Below, piece after piece: positions 7,999 through 18,500 of a DNA stretch of 64,000 nt (positions are counted from its first letter, which is position 1; each line of letters starts with the position of its first letter). This DNA comes from Rohdeia mirabilis. GTDB lineage: Bacteria; Planctomycetota; UBA1135; GCA-002686595. A program made the translations under genes and the position numbers. The stretch covers positions 4,650,001 to 4,714,000 of the forward strand of contig CP036290.1 of the NCBI GenBank assembly GCA_007750655.1, read 5' to 3'. Under the pieces are notes generated by a model. It saw only the letters and a list, made by a program, of their open reading frames with translations. It made no database searches and was not told where the DNA came from.

Positions 7999-9039
7999 AT
8001 GCCCGAGCCCACGACCTCCGCGCCCGCGAGCACCGACGCGACCGACGCCACCGCCGTCCCCCGGCCGAGCGCCGCCGCCGTGAAGCGCGCGGCCCAGCTG
8101 CTGGCCCGCCCCCTGCTCGACCTCGTGTTCGAGGCGGCGCAGGTCCACCGCGCGCACCACGACCCCGCGCGGATCCAGTGCGCCCAGCTCCTCTCCATCA
8201 AGACCGGCGGCTGCCCCGAGGACTGCAAGTACTGCTCGCAGAGCGCGCACTACGACACGCCGGTCGAGCGCACGCCCTTCGCCGAGGTCGACGCCGTGCT
8301 CGAGGAGGCCCGCCGCGCCAAGGCCAACGGCGCCGACCGCTTCTGCATGGGCGCCGCCTGGCGCGGCGTGCGCGACGGCGAGCAGTTCGACGCGGTGTGC
8401 CAGATGGTGTCGGGCGTCAAGCAGCTCGGCCTGGAGACCTGCGTCACGCTCGGCATGCTCGAGGAGCACCAGGCCGCGCGCCTCGCCGACGCCGGCCTCG
8501 ACTACTACAACCACAACCTCGACACCGGCGCGAGCCACTACGACAAGGTCATCTCGACCCGCTCGATCGCCGACCGCCTGCGCACGCTCGACAACGTGCG
8601 CGCCGCGGGCGTCAAGGTCTGCAGCGGCGGGATCGTCGGTCTGGGCGAGGGCGACGAGGCGCGCGCGGAACTGCTCGCGCAACTGGCCGAGCTCGACCCC
8701 CAGCCCGAGAGCGTCCCGGTCAACTCGCTGGTCCGCATCGGTGGCACGCCGCTGGCCGACGAGAACCCGGTCGACTGGACCGACGTGGTGCGCGTGGTCG
8801 CCGCCGCGCGCATCCTCATGCCGACCAGCTACGTGCGCCTGTCCGCCGGTCGCAAGGAACTCGGCGAGGCCGGTCAGGCCCTGTGCTTCATGGCCGGTGC
8901 GAACTCGATCTTCGTGGGCGACGAACTGCTCACCACTTCGAACCCCGACCCGGCCAGCGACGCCGCGTTGCTGTCGAAGCTCGGGCTCGCCAGCCTCGCG
9001 CCCGCCCCGTGCGACGGTCGGGCGAGCCGCCAGGCGTGA
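7999..9039 (+). CDS. bioB: Biotin synthase BioB
   Basis: Radical-SAM enzyme that inserts sulfur into dethiobiotin. The first ~28 residues are Ala/Thr/Pro rich and poorly conserved. The SAM cluster motif is [11 protein letters not shown], preceded by LLSIKTGGC. Other typical segments are [46 protein letters not shown] and [13 protein letters not shown], and the [2Fe-2S] region LSAGRKEL. 346 residues, normal. It overlaps the next gene by 4 nt (GTGA) and heads a biotin operon. Confidence 0.97.
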   Translation: MPEPTTSAPASTDATDATAVPRPSAAAVKRAAQLLARPLLDLVFEAAQVHRAHHDPARIQCAQLLSIKTGGCPEDCKYCSQSAHYDTPVERTPFAEVDAVLEEARRAKANGADRFCMGAAWRGVRDGEQFDAVCQMVSGVKQLGLETCVTLGMLEEHQAARLADAGLDYYNHNLDTGASHYDKVISTRSIADRLRTLDNVRAAGVKVCSGGIVGLGEGDEARAELLAQLAELDPQPESVPVNSLVRIGGTPLADENPVDWTDVVRVVAAARILMPTSYVRLSAGRKELGEAGQALCFMAGANSIFVGDELLTTSNPDPASDAALLSKLGLASLAPAPCDGRASRQA

Positions 9040-10898
9040 ACGCCGGACTGCCCGTGGAACTGCGCGACGCCCTCGCGCGCCTGTCCGCGGAGGGTCGCCG
9101 GCGACCGTGGCCTCCGCGCGCCGCCGCCGGAGCGGACTTCGCCAGCAACGACTACCTCGGGCTGGCGCGCCGACCCGAGATCGTCGACGCGGCGCGCGCG
9201 GCGCTCGCGGAACACGGCGCCGGTTCGACCGCCGCGCGCCAACTGGGCGGTTCCGCGGTCCCGGCGGCGCGGGCCGAACGGGCGGTCGCCGAGTGGTTGG
9301 GCGCCGAGGCGGCGATCCTGTTCCCGAGCGGCTACCAGGCCAACCTCGGCGCGATCGGGGCCCTGTGCGGCCGCGGCGACGCGGTCTTCTCGGACGCGCT
9401 GAACCACGCGTCGTTGATCGACGGCGTGCGCCTCTCGCGCGCGCGTGTCGAGGTCTTCGCGCACCTGGATCTCGACGAACTCGAGCACGGACTGGCGCGA
9501 GCGCGCGGCGCACGCCGTCGACTCGTCGCGGTCGAGTCGGTCTTCAGCATGGACGGCGACCTGGCCCCCTTGGGCGAGTTGGCAGAACTGTGCGCGCGGC
9601 ACGACGCGTGGCTCGTCGTCGACGAAGCGCACTCGGTCGGACTGCTCGGTCCGAACGGCGCGGGGTCGTGGGCCGCGGCCGAAGCCGCCGGCGCCGACCC
9701 GACGCGCGTGATCGCACGCATCGTGACCGGCGGCAAGTCGCTCGGCGTCGCGGGCGCGTTCGTCGTCGGCGCACTGGACACGGTCGAGTGGCTCGCGAAC
9801 TCCGCGCGCGCGTTCCTGTTCACGACGGCCTCGCCGCCCGCCCTGGTCGGAGCTCTCGAACGCGCGATCGAGGTCGCTGCCGGCGCCGACGAGGAGCGCG
9901 AACGCACGCTGCGTCACGCGCGCCGCATCGCCGCGGCGCTCGAGCTGCCGGAACCCGCCGGCGCGATCGTGCCCTTCGTCGTGGGAGCGGACGCCGACGC
10001 CGTCGAACTGGCCCGCAGCGTGTCGGCGTCGGACCTCGACGTGCGCGCCGTGCGACCGCCGACGGTTCCGGACGGAACGGCGCGACTGCGGCTCGTGGCG
10101 CACGCGCACAACAGCGACGGCGAGGTCGAGCGCCTGGTCGAGGCGTTGGCGGCGGCGCCGCGGCCCGCGACCATCGACCGGTCCGTTCGCGTCCGGAGCG
10201 GCGGGTGTGAGCGCGCGGACGTGCTGTGCGTCGTGGGGACGGACACCGACATCGGCAAGACCGCGGTGAGTTCCGCGCTCCTGCTCGCCGCGCCACAGGA
10301 CACGCGCTACTGGAAACCGGTGCAGACGGGGGCGGTCGACCTGGACGACCCCGACGACGACACCGCGACCGTGATGCGCCGCACGGGCCTCGAAGCCGCG
10401 CGATTCGCCGAACCGCTCGTGCGCTACGCCCTGCCCGCCTCGCCGCACGAAGCGGCGGCTGCCGCGGGATGCACGCTGCCGGTCCACGAACTCACGCCGC
10501 GGCTCGAGGCGTTGCGCGCGCGAGGGCCGCTGTTGATCGAGCTCGCGGGCGGACTGCTGGTACCGCTCGACGACGAAACGACGCAGGCCGACTGGCTCGA
10601 GGAGGTGCGGCCGCGACTCGTGCTCGTCGCGCGCAGCGGACTCGGCACGCTCAATCACACGCTGCTCACCGCGGAGGCCCTGCGCGCGCGGCGTCTCGAA
10701 CCGGCGCTCGTCGTCCTGGTCGGCGAACCGCACCCGTCGAACCGCGCGACGCTCGCCGCGCGTCTCGCTCCGGTGCCCGTGATCGAGATGCCGCGGCTCG
10801 ACACGCTCGAACGCGCAGCGCTCGAAGCCTGGGGCGTGAGCGTCGATCTCGCGCAGTTGGCGTTCGGCACGCGCCCGGCGAACACCGCGAACCACTGA
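9036..10898 (+). CDS. BioF-BioD fusion: 8-amino-7-oxononanoate synthase / dethiobiotin synthetase
   Basis: One uninterrupted 620-residue frame from a GTG at 9036. Residues ~1-375 are BioF, the PLP enzyme joining pimeloyl-thioester and alanine: [31 protein letters not shown] and the PLP lysine in [12 protein letters not shown]. Residues ~395-620 are BioD, the ATP-dependent enzyme closing the ureido ring: P-loop GTDTDIGKT (401-409), [26 protein letters not shown] and [14 protein letters not shown]. The linker is about 20 residues. No stop separates the halves; an in-frame GTG just before the P-loop could allow separate BioD synthesis. The two enzymes are not consecutive in the pathway, BioA acting between them. 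A collapsed frameshift cannot be excluded. Confidence 0.92.
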   Translation: MNAGLPVELRDALARLSAEGRRRPWPPRAAAGADFASNDYLGLARRPEIVDAARAALAEHGAGSTAARQLGGSAVPAARAERAVAEWLGAEAAILFPSGYQANLGAIGALCGRGDAVFSDALNHASLIDGVRLSRARVEVFAHLDLDELEHGLARARGARRRLVAVESVFSMDGDLAPLGELAELCARHDAWLVVDEAHSVGLLGPNGAGSWAAAEAAGADPTRVIARIVTGGKSLGVAGAFVVGALDTVEWLANSARAFLFTTASPPALVGALERAIEVAAGADEERERTLRHARRIAAALELPEPAGAIVPFVVGADADAVELARSVSASDLDVRAVRPPTVPDGTARLRLVAHAHNSDGEVERLVEALAAAPRPATIDRSVRVRSGGCERADVLCVVGTDTDIGKTAVSSALLLAAPQDTRYWKPVQTGAVDLDDPDDDTATVMRRTGLEAARFAEPLVRYALPASPHEAAAAAGCTLPVHELTPRLEALRARGPLLIELAGGLLVPLDDETTQADWLEEVRPRLVLVARSGLGTLNHTLLTAEALRARRLEPALVVLVGEPHPSNRATLAARLAPVPVIEMPRLDTLERAALEAWGVSVDLAQLAFGTRPANTANH

Positions 10899-10942
10899 GC
10901 CCCGCTACCCCACCGACCGCACACCGACGACGCGCTCGCCAC

Positions 10943-12253
10943 ATGGACGACGGACGACGAACTCTCGAACCCGGTGAACTGGCCGCACGCGATCGCACGT
11001 GCGTCTGGCACCCGTACACCCAGCACCGCACCGAGGCCACGCCGCTCGAGGTGGTCGGCGCGCGCGGTTCGTTGCTGCGCCTGGCGGACGGGCGCGAGAT
11101 CGTCGACGGCATCTCGTCCTGGTGGACCTGTCTGCACGGGCACGGGCACCCGCGGCTGGTCGAAGCCCTCGCGGCCCAGGCGCGCGAACTCGACCACGTC
11201 ATCTTCGCCGGCGCGACCCACGAACCCGGCGTGCGGCTGGCCGAGCAGCTGACCGCGATCGCACCCGGACCGCTGACGCGCGTGTTCTTCAGCGACAACG
11301 GGTCGAGCGCCGTCGAGATCGCGCTGAAGATGGCGTTCCAGCACCACCTGCAGCGCGGCGAGAGCGAGCGGCGCGTGTTCGTGACGCTCGAGGGCGGCTA
11401 CCACGGCGACACGTTCGGTGCGATGAGCGTCGGCGACCCGGATCCGTTCTTCGAACCGTTCCGCCCGCTGTTGTTCGACGTGCGGCGCGTGCCGGCCGAC
11501 GCCGATGCGATCGAAGCGGCGCTCGAGGATTTGGGCCCGCGCGCGGCGGGCGTCCTCATGGAGCCGCTCGTCCAGGGCGCGGGCGGCATGGCGATGCACG
11601 GCGCGGAGCTCGTGCGTTCGGCGCGCGCGTCGGCCACGCGCCACGGCGTGCCGCTGATCGCGGACGAGGTGATGACCGGTTTCGGTCGCACCGGCGAGCT
11701 GTTCGCTTGCGCGAAGGCCGGCGTCGAGCCCGACCTCCTGTGCCTGGCGAAGGGCCTGACGGGCGGGATGATGCCGCTCGCGGTCACGCTGGCGCGCGAA
11801 GAGCTGTTCGAGTCGTTCCTGTCCGACACGCGAGCGCGCGCGTTCTTCCACGGTCACTCGTTCACCGGGCACGCGCTGGGCTGCGCGGTGGCGCTGGCCT
11901 CGCTCGAGGTCGTGCGCGACGAGGGCACGCCCGCGAAGCTCGAGCGGATCGGGGCAGCGATCGAAGCGCGCCTGATCGACGCCCTGCCGGAGGAGATCGA
12001 ACGCCCGCGGCGCACCGGCGGGATCGTGGCCTTCGACCTGCCCGTGACTTCGGGCGCGAGCGGTTACCTGAGCGAACTCGGTCCGCTGCTGCGCCAGGTC
12101 GCCATCGATCGCGGCGTCCTCCTCAGGCCGCTCGGCAACGTGGTCTACGCGTTGCCGCCGGCGTCGCTCTCCGACGACGAGGTCGAGGGCGTGGTCGGCG
12201 CGTTGGTCGCGTCGGCCGAGTCCGCGCTCGGCTCGAGCAGGCGCTCGACCTGA
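10943..12253 (+). CDS. bioA: Adenosylmethionine-8-amino-7-oxononanoate aminotransferase BioA
   Basis: PLP enzyme that converts KAPA to DAPA using S-adenosylmethionine as amino donor. Start ATG at 10943. It opens with VWHPYTQHRTEATPLEV, characteristic of BioA. Then come GISSWWTCLHGHGHP, FSDNGSSAVEIALKMAFQ, EGGYHGDTFGAMSVGD, LIADEVMTGFGRTG and the PLP lysine in CLAKGLTGGMMPL, followed by HGHSFTGHALGCAVAL. 436 residues, normal. It lies 44 nt after the bioF-bioD gene and completes the late biotin pathway. bioC and bioH are not in the window. Confidence 0.96.
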   Translation: MDDGRRTLEPGELAARDRTCVWHPYTQHRTEATPLEVVGARGSLLRLADGREIVDGISSWWTCLHGHGHPRLVEALAAQARELDHVIFAGATHEPGVRLAEQLTAIAPGPLTRVFFSDNGSSAVEIALKMAFQHHLQRGESERRVFVTLEGGYHGDTFGAMSVGDPDPFFEPFRPLLFDVRRVPADADAIEAALEDLGPRAAGVLMEPLVQGAGGMAMHGAELVRSARASATRHGVPLIADEVMTGFGRTGELFACAKAGVEPDLLCLAKGLTGGMMPLAVTLAREELFESFLSDTRARAFFHGHSFTGHALGCAVALASLEVVRDEGTPAKLERIGAAIEARLIDALPEEIERPRRTGGIVAFDLPVTSGASGYLSELGPLLRQVAIDRGVLLRPLGNVVYALPPASLSDDEVEGVVGALVASAESALGSSRRST

Positions 12254-12837
12254 CGCACGACCTGGGCCTCGGACACGCCCGGCTTCATCCCGGCCGCGCG
12301 ACCGTCGGCGAGCGCCTCTTCGACTCCGACGCCCTGCACGGCGGCGCGGTAGATCGCGAAGACCGTGGCCGAACCGTCGCCCGTGTCGCTGAACAGGAGG
12401 ACCGGCGCGTCGACCGCCGACAGCGCGTCGAGCTCGGCCAGCACGCGGTCGACCGCGGCGTCGTCGAGCGCGAGCGGATCGATCGCGACGTGCGAGTAGG
12501 AGAGTCCGAGTCGGCGCGCCTGCGACGACAGCGGCGTCCGCTCGAGCGCCGCTTCGTTGCGCAGATCGATGACCGCTCCGAATCCGCGCCGCGCCGCCAG
12601 ATCGAGCACCTCGGCGTCCGGCTCGCTGGCCAGGTACAGGTCGCCGCAACGGAACACGCTGTCGAGCGCCCCGAGTTCGACCGTCTCGAGCGGTGCCACG
12701 TCGGCGGCACGCGCTTCGTCGGAGGACGCGCAGCCGCTCCCGAACGCCGTCACGACGACAACGGTCACCACACCGGCCATGGCCGCGGCGGCTCCAGAAC
12801 CAGTCCGTCGCCCCGTCTTCGTACGTCCTCGCCCCAT
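12145..12837 (-). CDS. Phosphatase-like (DUF442/PTP-fold) lipoprotein lacking the catalytic motif
   Basis: Starts with a basic stretch and a hydrophobic segment ending GSGCASSD, a likely lipobox. The 130-residue core resembles the DUF442 / dual-specificity phosphatase fold: FRCGDLYLASEP, LAARRGFGAVIDLRNEAAL, YSHVAIDPLALDD, then the strand VDAPVLLFSDTGDGSATVFAIYR. In active relatives that last loop is HCxxGxxR; here it reads FSDTGDGS, so the nucleophilic cysteine and the arginine are both missing. It is probably a non-catalytic sensor or scaffold. Its ATG overlaps the DUF423 stop as TGATG. The last 109 nt overlap bioA on the other strand, which is unusual and leaves the exact C-terminus uncertain. 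Confidence 0.7.
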   Translation of the reverse strand: MGRGRTKTGRRTGSGAAAAMAGVVTVVVVTAFGSGCASSDEARAADVAPLETVELGALDSVFRCGDLYLASEPDAEVLDLAARRGFGAVIDLRNEAALERTPLSSQARRLGLSYSHVAIDPLALDDAAVDRVLAELDALSAVDAPVLLFSDTGDGSATVFAIYRAAVQGVGVEEALADGRAAGMKPGVSEAQVVRQVERLLEPSADSADATNAPTTPSTSSSESDAGGNA

Positions 12838-13277
12838 CACTCCTCGCCCCCCGAGTCGCCTCGCCCCTGACCTTTCGCGCCGCCGACCGCCGCGGCAGCA
12901 GAGGACGTTGCGAATTCTCCGCGGGCGGCGCGCACGATCAGCGCCAACCACCCGACCAGATAGAAGGTTCCGCCCAGCGGCGTGATCGGTCCCCAACCGC
13001 TCCAGCTCGACCCCAGCGCCATGGCGTACAGCGACCCGCTGAAGCCGGCCGTGCCCAGGACGAAGGCCAGTGGCACGACGACTCCCGGGCGGCTCGCGAT
13101 GGCGGCGACGGCGAGGAGCGCCAGGGCGTGCCACATCTGGTAGCGCACGCCGGTCTCCCACCAGGCCTGTCCGCCGTCGACGAAGCGGTCCTCGAGACCA
13201 TGGGCACCGAGCGCGCCCAGGGCGACGCCGACGCCTGCCAGGAGGGCGGCGACGAGGATGGTGAGGGAGCGTGACAC
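12837..13277 (-). CDS. DUF423 family membrane protein
   Basis: Small integral membrane protein with four hydrophobic segments. The family signature LGALGAHGLEDRF stands near the N-terminus, followed by WWETGVRYQMWHALALLAVA and a third stretch GTAGFSGSLYAMAL, then GPITPLGGTFYLVGWLALIV, all classic DUF423. I prefer the GTG at 13277 because the first helix (VSRSLTILVAALLAG) then begins at once; an ATG at 13319 would add 14 residues. The C-terminal 28 residues are low-complexity Gly/Ala. Function unknown for the family. Coupled to the downstream lipoprotein gene by TGATG. Confidence 0.88.
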   Translation of the reverse strand: MSRSLTILVAALLAGVGVALGALGAHGLEDRFVDGGQAWWETGVRYQMWHALALLAVAAIASRPGVVVPLAFVLGTAGFSGSLYAMALGSSWSGWGPITPLGGTFYLVGWLALIVRAARGEFATSSAAAAVGGAKGQGRGDSGGEE

Positions 13278-13340
13278 GGGGGGGAGCGAGGGCGAGGAGC
13301 GGCCCGCATCTTGACCCATGCGAGCCGAGGGGGCCACTGG

Positions 13341-13476
13341 GATCGTCGTTGGATTGTCGGTACGGCGTCAGGCACGAAACTGCCACCTGCCGCGCCGAGA
13401 CCCTGCGAATCGCAGCGTCATCGGCGGCAGGTGGCAGTTTCGTGCCTGACGCCGTACCGACAATCCAACGACGATC
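13341..13476 (-). repeat. Palindromic element copy 2 (53-nt perfect arms)
   Basis: Left arm 13341-13393 and right arm 13424-13476 are perfect reverse complements over 53 nt around a 30-nt centre with the same TGCGAATCGCA. The core, from CGGTACGG at 13358 to CCGTACCG ending at 13459, is again exactly 102 nt. Its inner arms differ from copy 1 at several positions, each with the matching change in the opposite arm. The outer 17 nt are unrelated to copy 1. It begins at the stop codon of the VWA gene (13477-13475) and lies before the DUF423 gene. Confidence 0.96.
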
Positions 13477-15472
13477 AACGGGCGCGCGTCGCCGCCGCTT
13501 CGATCTCGCGCTCGAACGCGGCCTCGAGCACCGCGACCTGGCCCGCGGTCGCCGCCGTCTCCGCGCTCGACGGATCACGCCGCGCTTCGAGCAGGTGCTG
13601 GTAGTGCGCGAACGCCAGCTGGCGCGCCGCGTCGAGCACCTGGTCGGACCGTTCGTGCTCCATGCGTTCGTCCAGCAGCGGTTCCGCCGACGCCATCAGC
13701 AGGGTCGCACCGGCGAAGTCTGCGTTCGGCCAGGCGGCGGCGATCCCGTTCGCCTCGGCGACGAGCGCGTGCGGCGCGTCGTTCGCGGCGTGGACGCTGC
13801 CCGCCAGGAACTCGGCGAACTGCGCCATGCAGACCTGCGCGCGCAACGAGTACGGCGCGGCGTTCCAGTCGCCGTACAGCCCGTCGAGCGCGATCGGCCA
13901 GTGGGCCTCGGTCGCTTCCGAACGTTCCTGGGACATGTAGCGCAGGCGCACTTCACCGAGCGGACGGTCGCCGTCGAGAACCACGTCCTCGAGTTCGTAC
14001 AGCGCCGCGACCGAGTGCCCCGCGCCGATCTCGCCCGCGTCCACCGCGTCGTCGGCGAAGTCGGCGTCGGCCAGCGCGCGGTTCTCGAACCCGATCAGAC
14101 GCCACCGACCGACCAACGCGGGATCGAACTCGACCTGCAGCTTGGCGTCCTTGGCGACGACCTGGAACGCACCGGTGAAGCGATCGACGAAAGCGCGTTC
14201 GGCCTCCTCCTCGCGGTCCACGTAGTCGCAGCGGCCGTCGCCCGCGTCGGCGAGGCGCTCGAGGAAGCGATCGCGCGCCCCCATGCCGACGCCGACCGTG
14301 TTCAGGAACAGGCCGCGCGCACGGGCCGACTCGGTCTTCGCGAGCAGCGCGTCCGCCTCCGTCTCGCCGACGTTCCCGAGGCCGTCGGAGAGCACCACGA
14401 CGAAGTTCTGCGCGCCCTCGACGAAGGCTTCGGCCGCGACCTCGCAGCCCAGCGTCAGACCCGCGTCGAGGTTCGTGCCGCCGCCGGGCTGAAGGGAATG
14501 GATGGCGTCCATCGCACGGGCGAGCTCGTCACCGCGCGTGGGCCGAACGAGGACCTCGGCCTCGTTCGAGTAGGTGACGACCGCGACCTGGTCGCGCGCG
14601 TCCAGGCGCTCGGCCAGGAGCCCGAGCACGTGCTTCACCATCGGCATGCGCTCGGGGCTGTTCATCGAACCGGAGCGGTCGACCACGAACGTCAGCGCGA
14701 TCGGCCCGCGCTCGATCTCCTGCACGTCGCGCGCCCGCAGGCCCACGCGCAGCATCCACGCACCGGGCTCGCCGAACGGGCTCGGAACCAGGTCGGTCGA
14801 GACGGCGAAGTCACTGCGCACGGGCGCCGGGATGTCCGAGTCGATCGCGTGCACGAACTCCTCGGGGCGCACGTTCCAGGCCGACGGCAGACGGCCGGCC
14901 TCGAGCTGAGCCCGCGCCAACGTGTAGCTCGCCGTGTCCGTCTCGAGCCCGAAGGTCGAGACCGCGTCCACGCGCGACGACACGAACGGCCGCGTCATCA
15001 GCTGGCGCTGGAAGTAGTCCTCGGGAGACTCTTCCTCGAGCGGCTGGACGAGCGCGCGCAGGTCCTCCAACGAGAGACGAGCGAGCGGCGACGCGTAGAA
15101 GTAGCCGTCCGAGGATTCGAGGCTCTCCTCGAGATCGAGCTCCGCGCTCCGGTCCGACGCGCGCCACAGCTCGAGAGTCGGCGGACCCGCGACCGCGCCG
15201 AGTCCGCGCGACTCGGCCTGCGCCCCCTTCTGTTGCAGCGCTCCGGCCGATCCGCCGTTGTAGGAGGCGGACCCACTGTTCGCGGGTGACGACGCTACGA
15301 GGCCGCCGCCGCTCGTGCCCTCGCAGGAGAGCCCCAGCGCGGCGAGGCCGGCGATGGCCGCCAGCGCGCTCGTGCGCACCGCGGACGTGCGGCTCGTGCG
15401 GCTCGTGGCCCTCCGGCCACCCGACCGAAGGCTGGAGGGCGAACGGAAGACGGGCGAGTCGTGGTGCTGCAT
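13475..15472 (-). CDS. YfbK-type von Willebrand factor A lipoprotein
   Basis: 665 residues. A basic N-terminus leads to LAAIAGLAALGLSCEG, a probable lipobox with Cys near residue 50. After a low-complexity stretch comes the YfbK N-terminal domain (SPEDYFQRQL ... DTASYTLARAQLEAGRLPS ... VRPEEFVHAID). The VWA domain (~255-430) has an intact MIDAS site: DRSGSM, the T of GGGTNLDAG and D in LSDGLGN. The C-terminal third matches DUF3520 (GAGHSVAALYEL). Metal-dependent ligand binding at the outer face of a membrane is likely, with target unknown. Its larger paralogue follows upstream, 54 nt away, in the same direction. Confidence 0.9.
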   Translation of the reverse strand: MQHHDSPVFRSPSSLRSGGRRATSRTSRTSAVRTSALAAIAGLAALGLSCEGTSGGGLVASSPANSGSASYNGGSAGALQQKGAQAESRGLGAVAGPPTLELWRASDRSAELDLEESLESSDGYFYASPLARLSLEDLRALVQPLEEESPEDYFQRQLMTRPFVSSRVDAVSTFGLETDTASYTLARAQLEAGRLPSAWNVRPEEFVHAIDSDIPAPVRSDFAVSTDLVPSPFGEPGAWMLRVGLRARDVQEIERGPIALTFVVDRSGSMNSPERMPMVKHVLGLLAERLDARDQVAVVTYSNEAEVLVRPTRGDELARAMDAIHSLQPGGGTNLDAGLTLGCEVAAEAFVEGAQNFVVVLSDGLGNVGETEADALLAKTESARARGLFLNTVGVGMGARDRFLERLADAGDGRCDYVDREEEAERAFVDRFTGAFQVVAKDAKLQVEFDPALVGRWRLIGFENRALADADFADDAVDAGEIGAGHSVAALYELEDVVLDGDRPLGEVRLRYMSQERSEATEAHWPIALDGLYGDWNAAPYSLRAQVCMAQFAEFLAGSVHAANDAPHALVAEANGIAAAWPNADFAGATLLMASAEPLLDERMEHERSDQVLDAARQLAFAHYQHLLEARRDPSSAETAATAGQVAVLEAAFEREIEAAATRAR

Positions 15473-15526
15473 GGGTGTCGGCGAGCTCGAGGGCAGGTGG
15501 ATCCGGAACGGACGGAGGAGGACGGA

Positions 15527-18500
15527 TCAGCGGCCGTCGCCTTCCTTCGCGGGCGGATCCGCGGGCGACGGACCTCCGGTCGGCGGACCGCCAGCGGGGC
15601 CACCGGCGCCCGCTCTAGGTGCTTCGGTCCGGCGTGTCACTCCGTCGAGCACCAGGCGCCGCACGTCCTCCTCGAGCTCGGCGATCCGCGCGTCCAACTG
15701 CGCCAGACGCTCGACGTCCACTTCGCCGATCGTCTCCGCCTCGAGCGCGCGGCTGTAGCGCACGTGCTTGAGTTCGTCGAGCTTGGCCTCGACCGGCGAG
15801 GGCGGACGCACGAGCGCGCCGATGGCTGCACGGTTGCGAGCGAACAGTCCGGCGAAGGCGCGGAAGTCCTCTTCGGTCGTCGCGTTGGCGACGGACTGGA
15901 TCTGGGCCGCCAACACGTCGAGCGAACTGCCGACCGCGTGGTGCGACCGCTTCAGGATCTCGGCGGTGCGCGCCACGAGCACGTTCTTGCGCAGCCCGAT
16001 CGGCGCCGCGTCGAAGACCCAGGTGGCGTCGCTGAACGCGATGCTCTCCCCGATCTCGACCGCGTTCTCGGCCGCTGGGTCGTTGCCCGGCCGCTTGTAG
16101 CGCACCGCGACGCGGCCCAGCTCGTAGTCCGGCGTGGACTTCGACGCGGCGAGCTGCACACCGCGCAGTTCGTAGAGCGCGACCACCGAGTGGCCGGCTC
16201 CGACCTCGCCGCCGTCGACGCGGTCGTCCTTGAACGCACGATCGGCCACGGCCCGGTTCTCGTACCCGATCAAGCGGTACTGCTGGACCAGCGTCGGATC
16301 GAACTCGACCTGGATCTTCACGTCGCGCGCGATCGTCTGGAACGCGCCGGTGAAGTTCTCGACGAAAGCGCGGCGCGCCTCGAGCTCGGTGTCCACGTAG
16401 TCGTTCACACCGTCGCCGCGGTCGGCGAGTTGTTCGAGCAGCGTGTCGTTGTGGTTCCCGAGCCCGACGCCGATCGTGTTGAGGTAGATCAGCTTCTCGC
16501 GCTGGACGGCGACCTTCTCGAGCAGTGCCCCCTGTTCGGTCGCGCCGATGTTGCCGACGCCGTCGGAGAGCAGCACCACGCGGTTCTCGCGCTCGCTGTC
16601 GAAACCCTCCGCCGCGAGGCGATAGCCCTCGACCAGACCGGCCTCGAGATTCGTCCCGCCGTTCGACCCGAGCAGCCCGATGGCGGCCTCGATGCGACCG
16701 CGTTCGGTGGCACTGGTCATCGGCAGCACTTCACGCGCCGTGTTGTTGAAGGCCACGATCGCCAGGGCGTCGCGCGAGTCCAACTTCGTCAGCAGCTGAC
16801 GCATGGCGTTGCGCACCAGCTCGATGCGGTTGCCGTCGCCCATCGAGCCCGACGTGTCGACCACGAAGGTCAGCGCGAGGCCCGAGCGCTCGAAGTCCTC
16901 GACCACCTTGCCCTGCAGGCCGACGCGCAGGAACCACGTCTGTTCGCCGAGTTGGTTCGGATAGAAGGGGTTCGGCGTCAGTTCGGTCGTGATCGCGAAC
17001 GTCGCGCCGTCGGTCGGCTGGTCGAGCTCGGCGTCGAAGTAGTTGATCCACTCCTCCGGCCGGATCTGCGCCGCCGTGGGCAGGATGCCGTTGTCGAGCA
17101 TCTTGCGCGCCAGCGTGTAGCTGGACGTGTCCACGTCGGCCGCGAAGGTCGAACGCGCGTCGTCCGCCGTCCGCGTGTAGGGGCGCGTGCCCCAGTGGCG
17201 GAAGAACATGTCCTGCACGGACTCGCCCGGGCGGCGCTCGCAGTTCGAGAGCACCGCGTCGAGCCGCGCCTCGAGGATCGTGCGGCCGAAGAGGCGCCAG
17301 CGGGCCTCCAGGAGCTCGGGCGTGTCCACCGGACCCGCGTACTCCGCGCCCACGTAGCCTAGGCCTTCCAGCAGGCGCCGCAGTCCCGTGTCGTTCGGCT
17401 CGAGCCCCTTCGAGACGAGGATCTCGCGCTCGTAGGCGCGCATGGCGTCGTAGTCGCCGAGGTAGCCGAGCGAGAAGGCGCCGCGCCGGCGCTCGAGCTG
17501 TGCATCCTCTTCGACGTCGATGTCGCCGAGGTAGAAGTCGGAACTGCCCACGACGGGCGTGGGGCCGTCGTCGGCCACGTAGCCGAGTTCGGCGAGCAGC
17601 GCCAGCTCATCGTCCGGGTCGCCGACCTGAATGGACATGTCGAACTGGACCTTCAGGCCGTCGTTCTCGTCGCCCGCGAGCGCGCGCCGTCCGGCTTCGT
17701 GCCCGTCGTTGGTGTCGTACGCGACCGACGTGTTCGCGGCGCGCGTCGAGGGACTGGGCGTCGAGGGACCGGGCGTCGTCGTGGGGACTCCGAACTCGGA
17801 GACGGGGCCCTGTGCCGGCGAACCCGGCGTCGGCGGGTTGCCCGTGAATCCGCCCGTCGGACCTCCGGAGCGCAGTGCCTTGATCGAGCCGGGGGGCACG
17901 GTGTCTCCGGCGCCGCGGTACGTACCGCCGCTCGCCGCTTCGGGCGAGTCGCCCTGGGCCGTCGCCGAGATCGAATGGACGGTTCCTCCGCCACCACCAG
18001 CTCCACCACCGAGGCCGATCGAGTCGTTCCACTGGTCGGAGTTGAACGGGCTCTCCGGCGCGTCGAGGTCGCGGTCGTTGGAGCTCGGGTCGAGGACGAT
18101 CGACTCGGGCTCCTCCACCCGGTACCCGAGTGCCTCGAGCTGGTCGAAGAGCTCGACTTCCGAACCGTTGCCCACCTCACGCATGCGCGCCAACTCCCCC
18201 TTCGCAGCGTCGAGCGTCTCACTCACGCCTTCCAGGCCAGCTGCGGCGTTCTCGTTCTTGCCGTAGAACCCGTGCGCGCTCGCGAGCCCACCGGCCGGCT
18301 CACCCTCCACCCGATCCGCCCGGCGACTGTCCGCGACGCGTTCGTCCCGCCGCGCGTCGTCGGCGATCTCGCCCTGGGGCGCCATCGCCGAACGCTCGAA
18401 GACCGAGTCCAATCCACCCGGTCGGAGCGCCACGTACGCGAAGCCCAACCCCGCGACCACGAACAGCCCCGCTGCGACCGAGACGACCGGGCGGCGGTGG

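Noticed and set aside
5059-9513. A 1484-codon open frame on the minus strand
   Set aside because: Only the modA portion is real. The rest is antisense or out-of-frame to the regulator, dioxygenase, bioB and bioF, with Arg/Gly-rich composition typical of GC-rich shadows.
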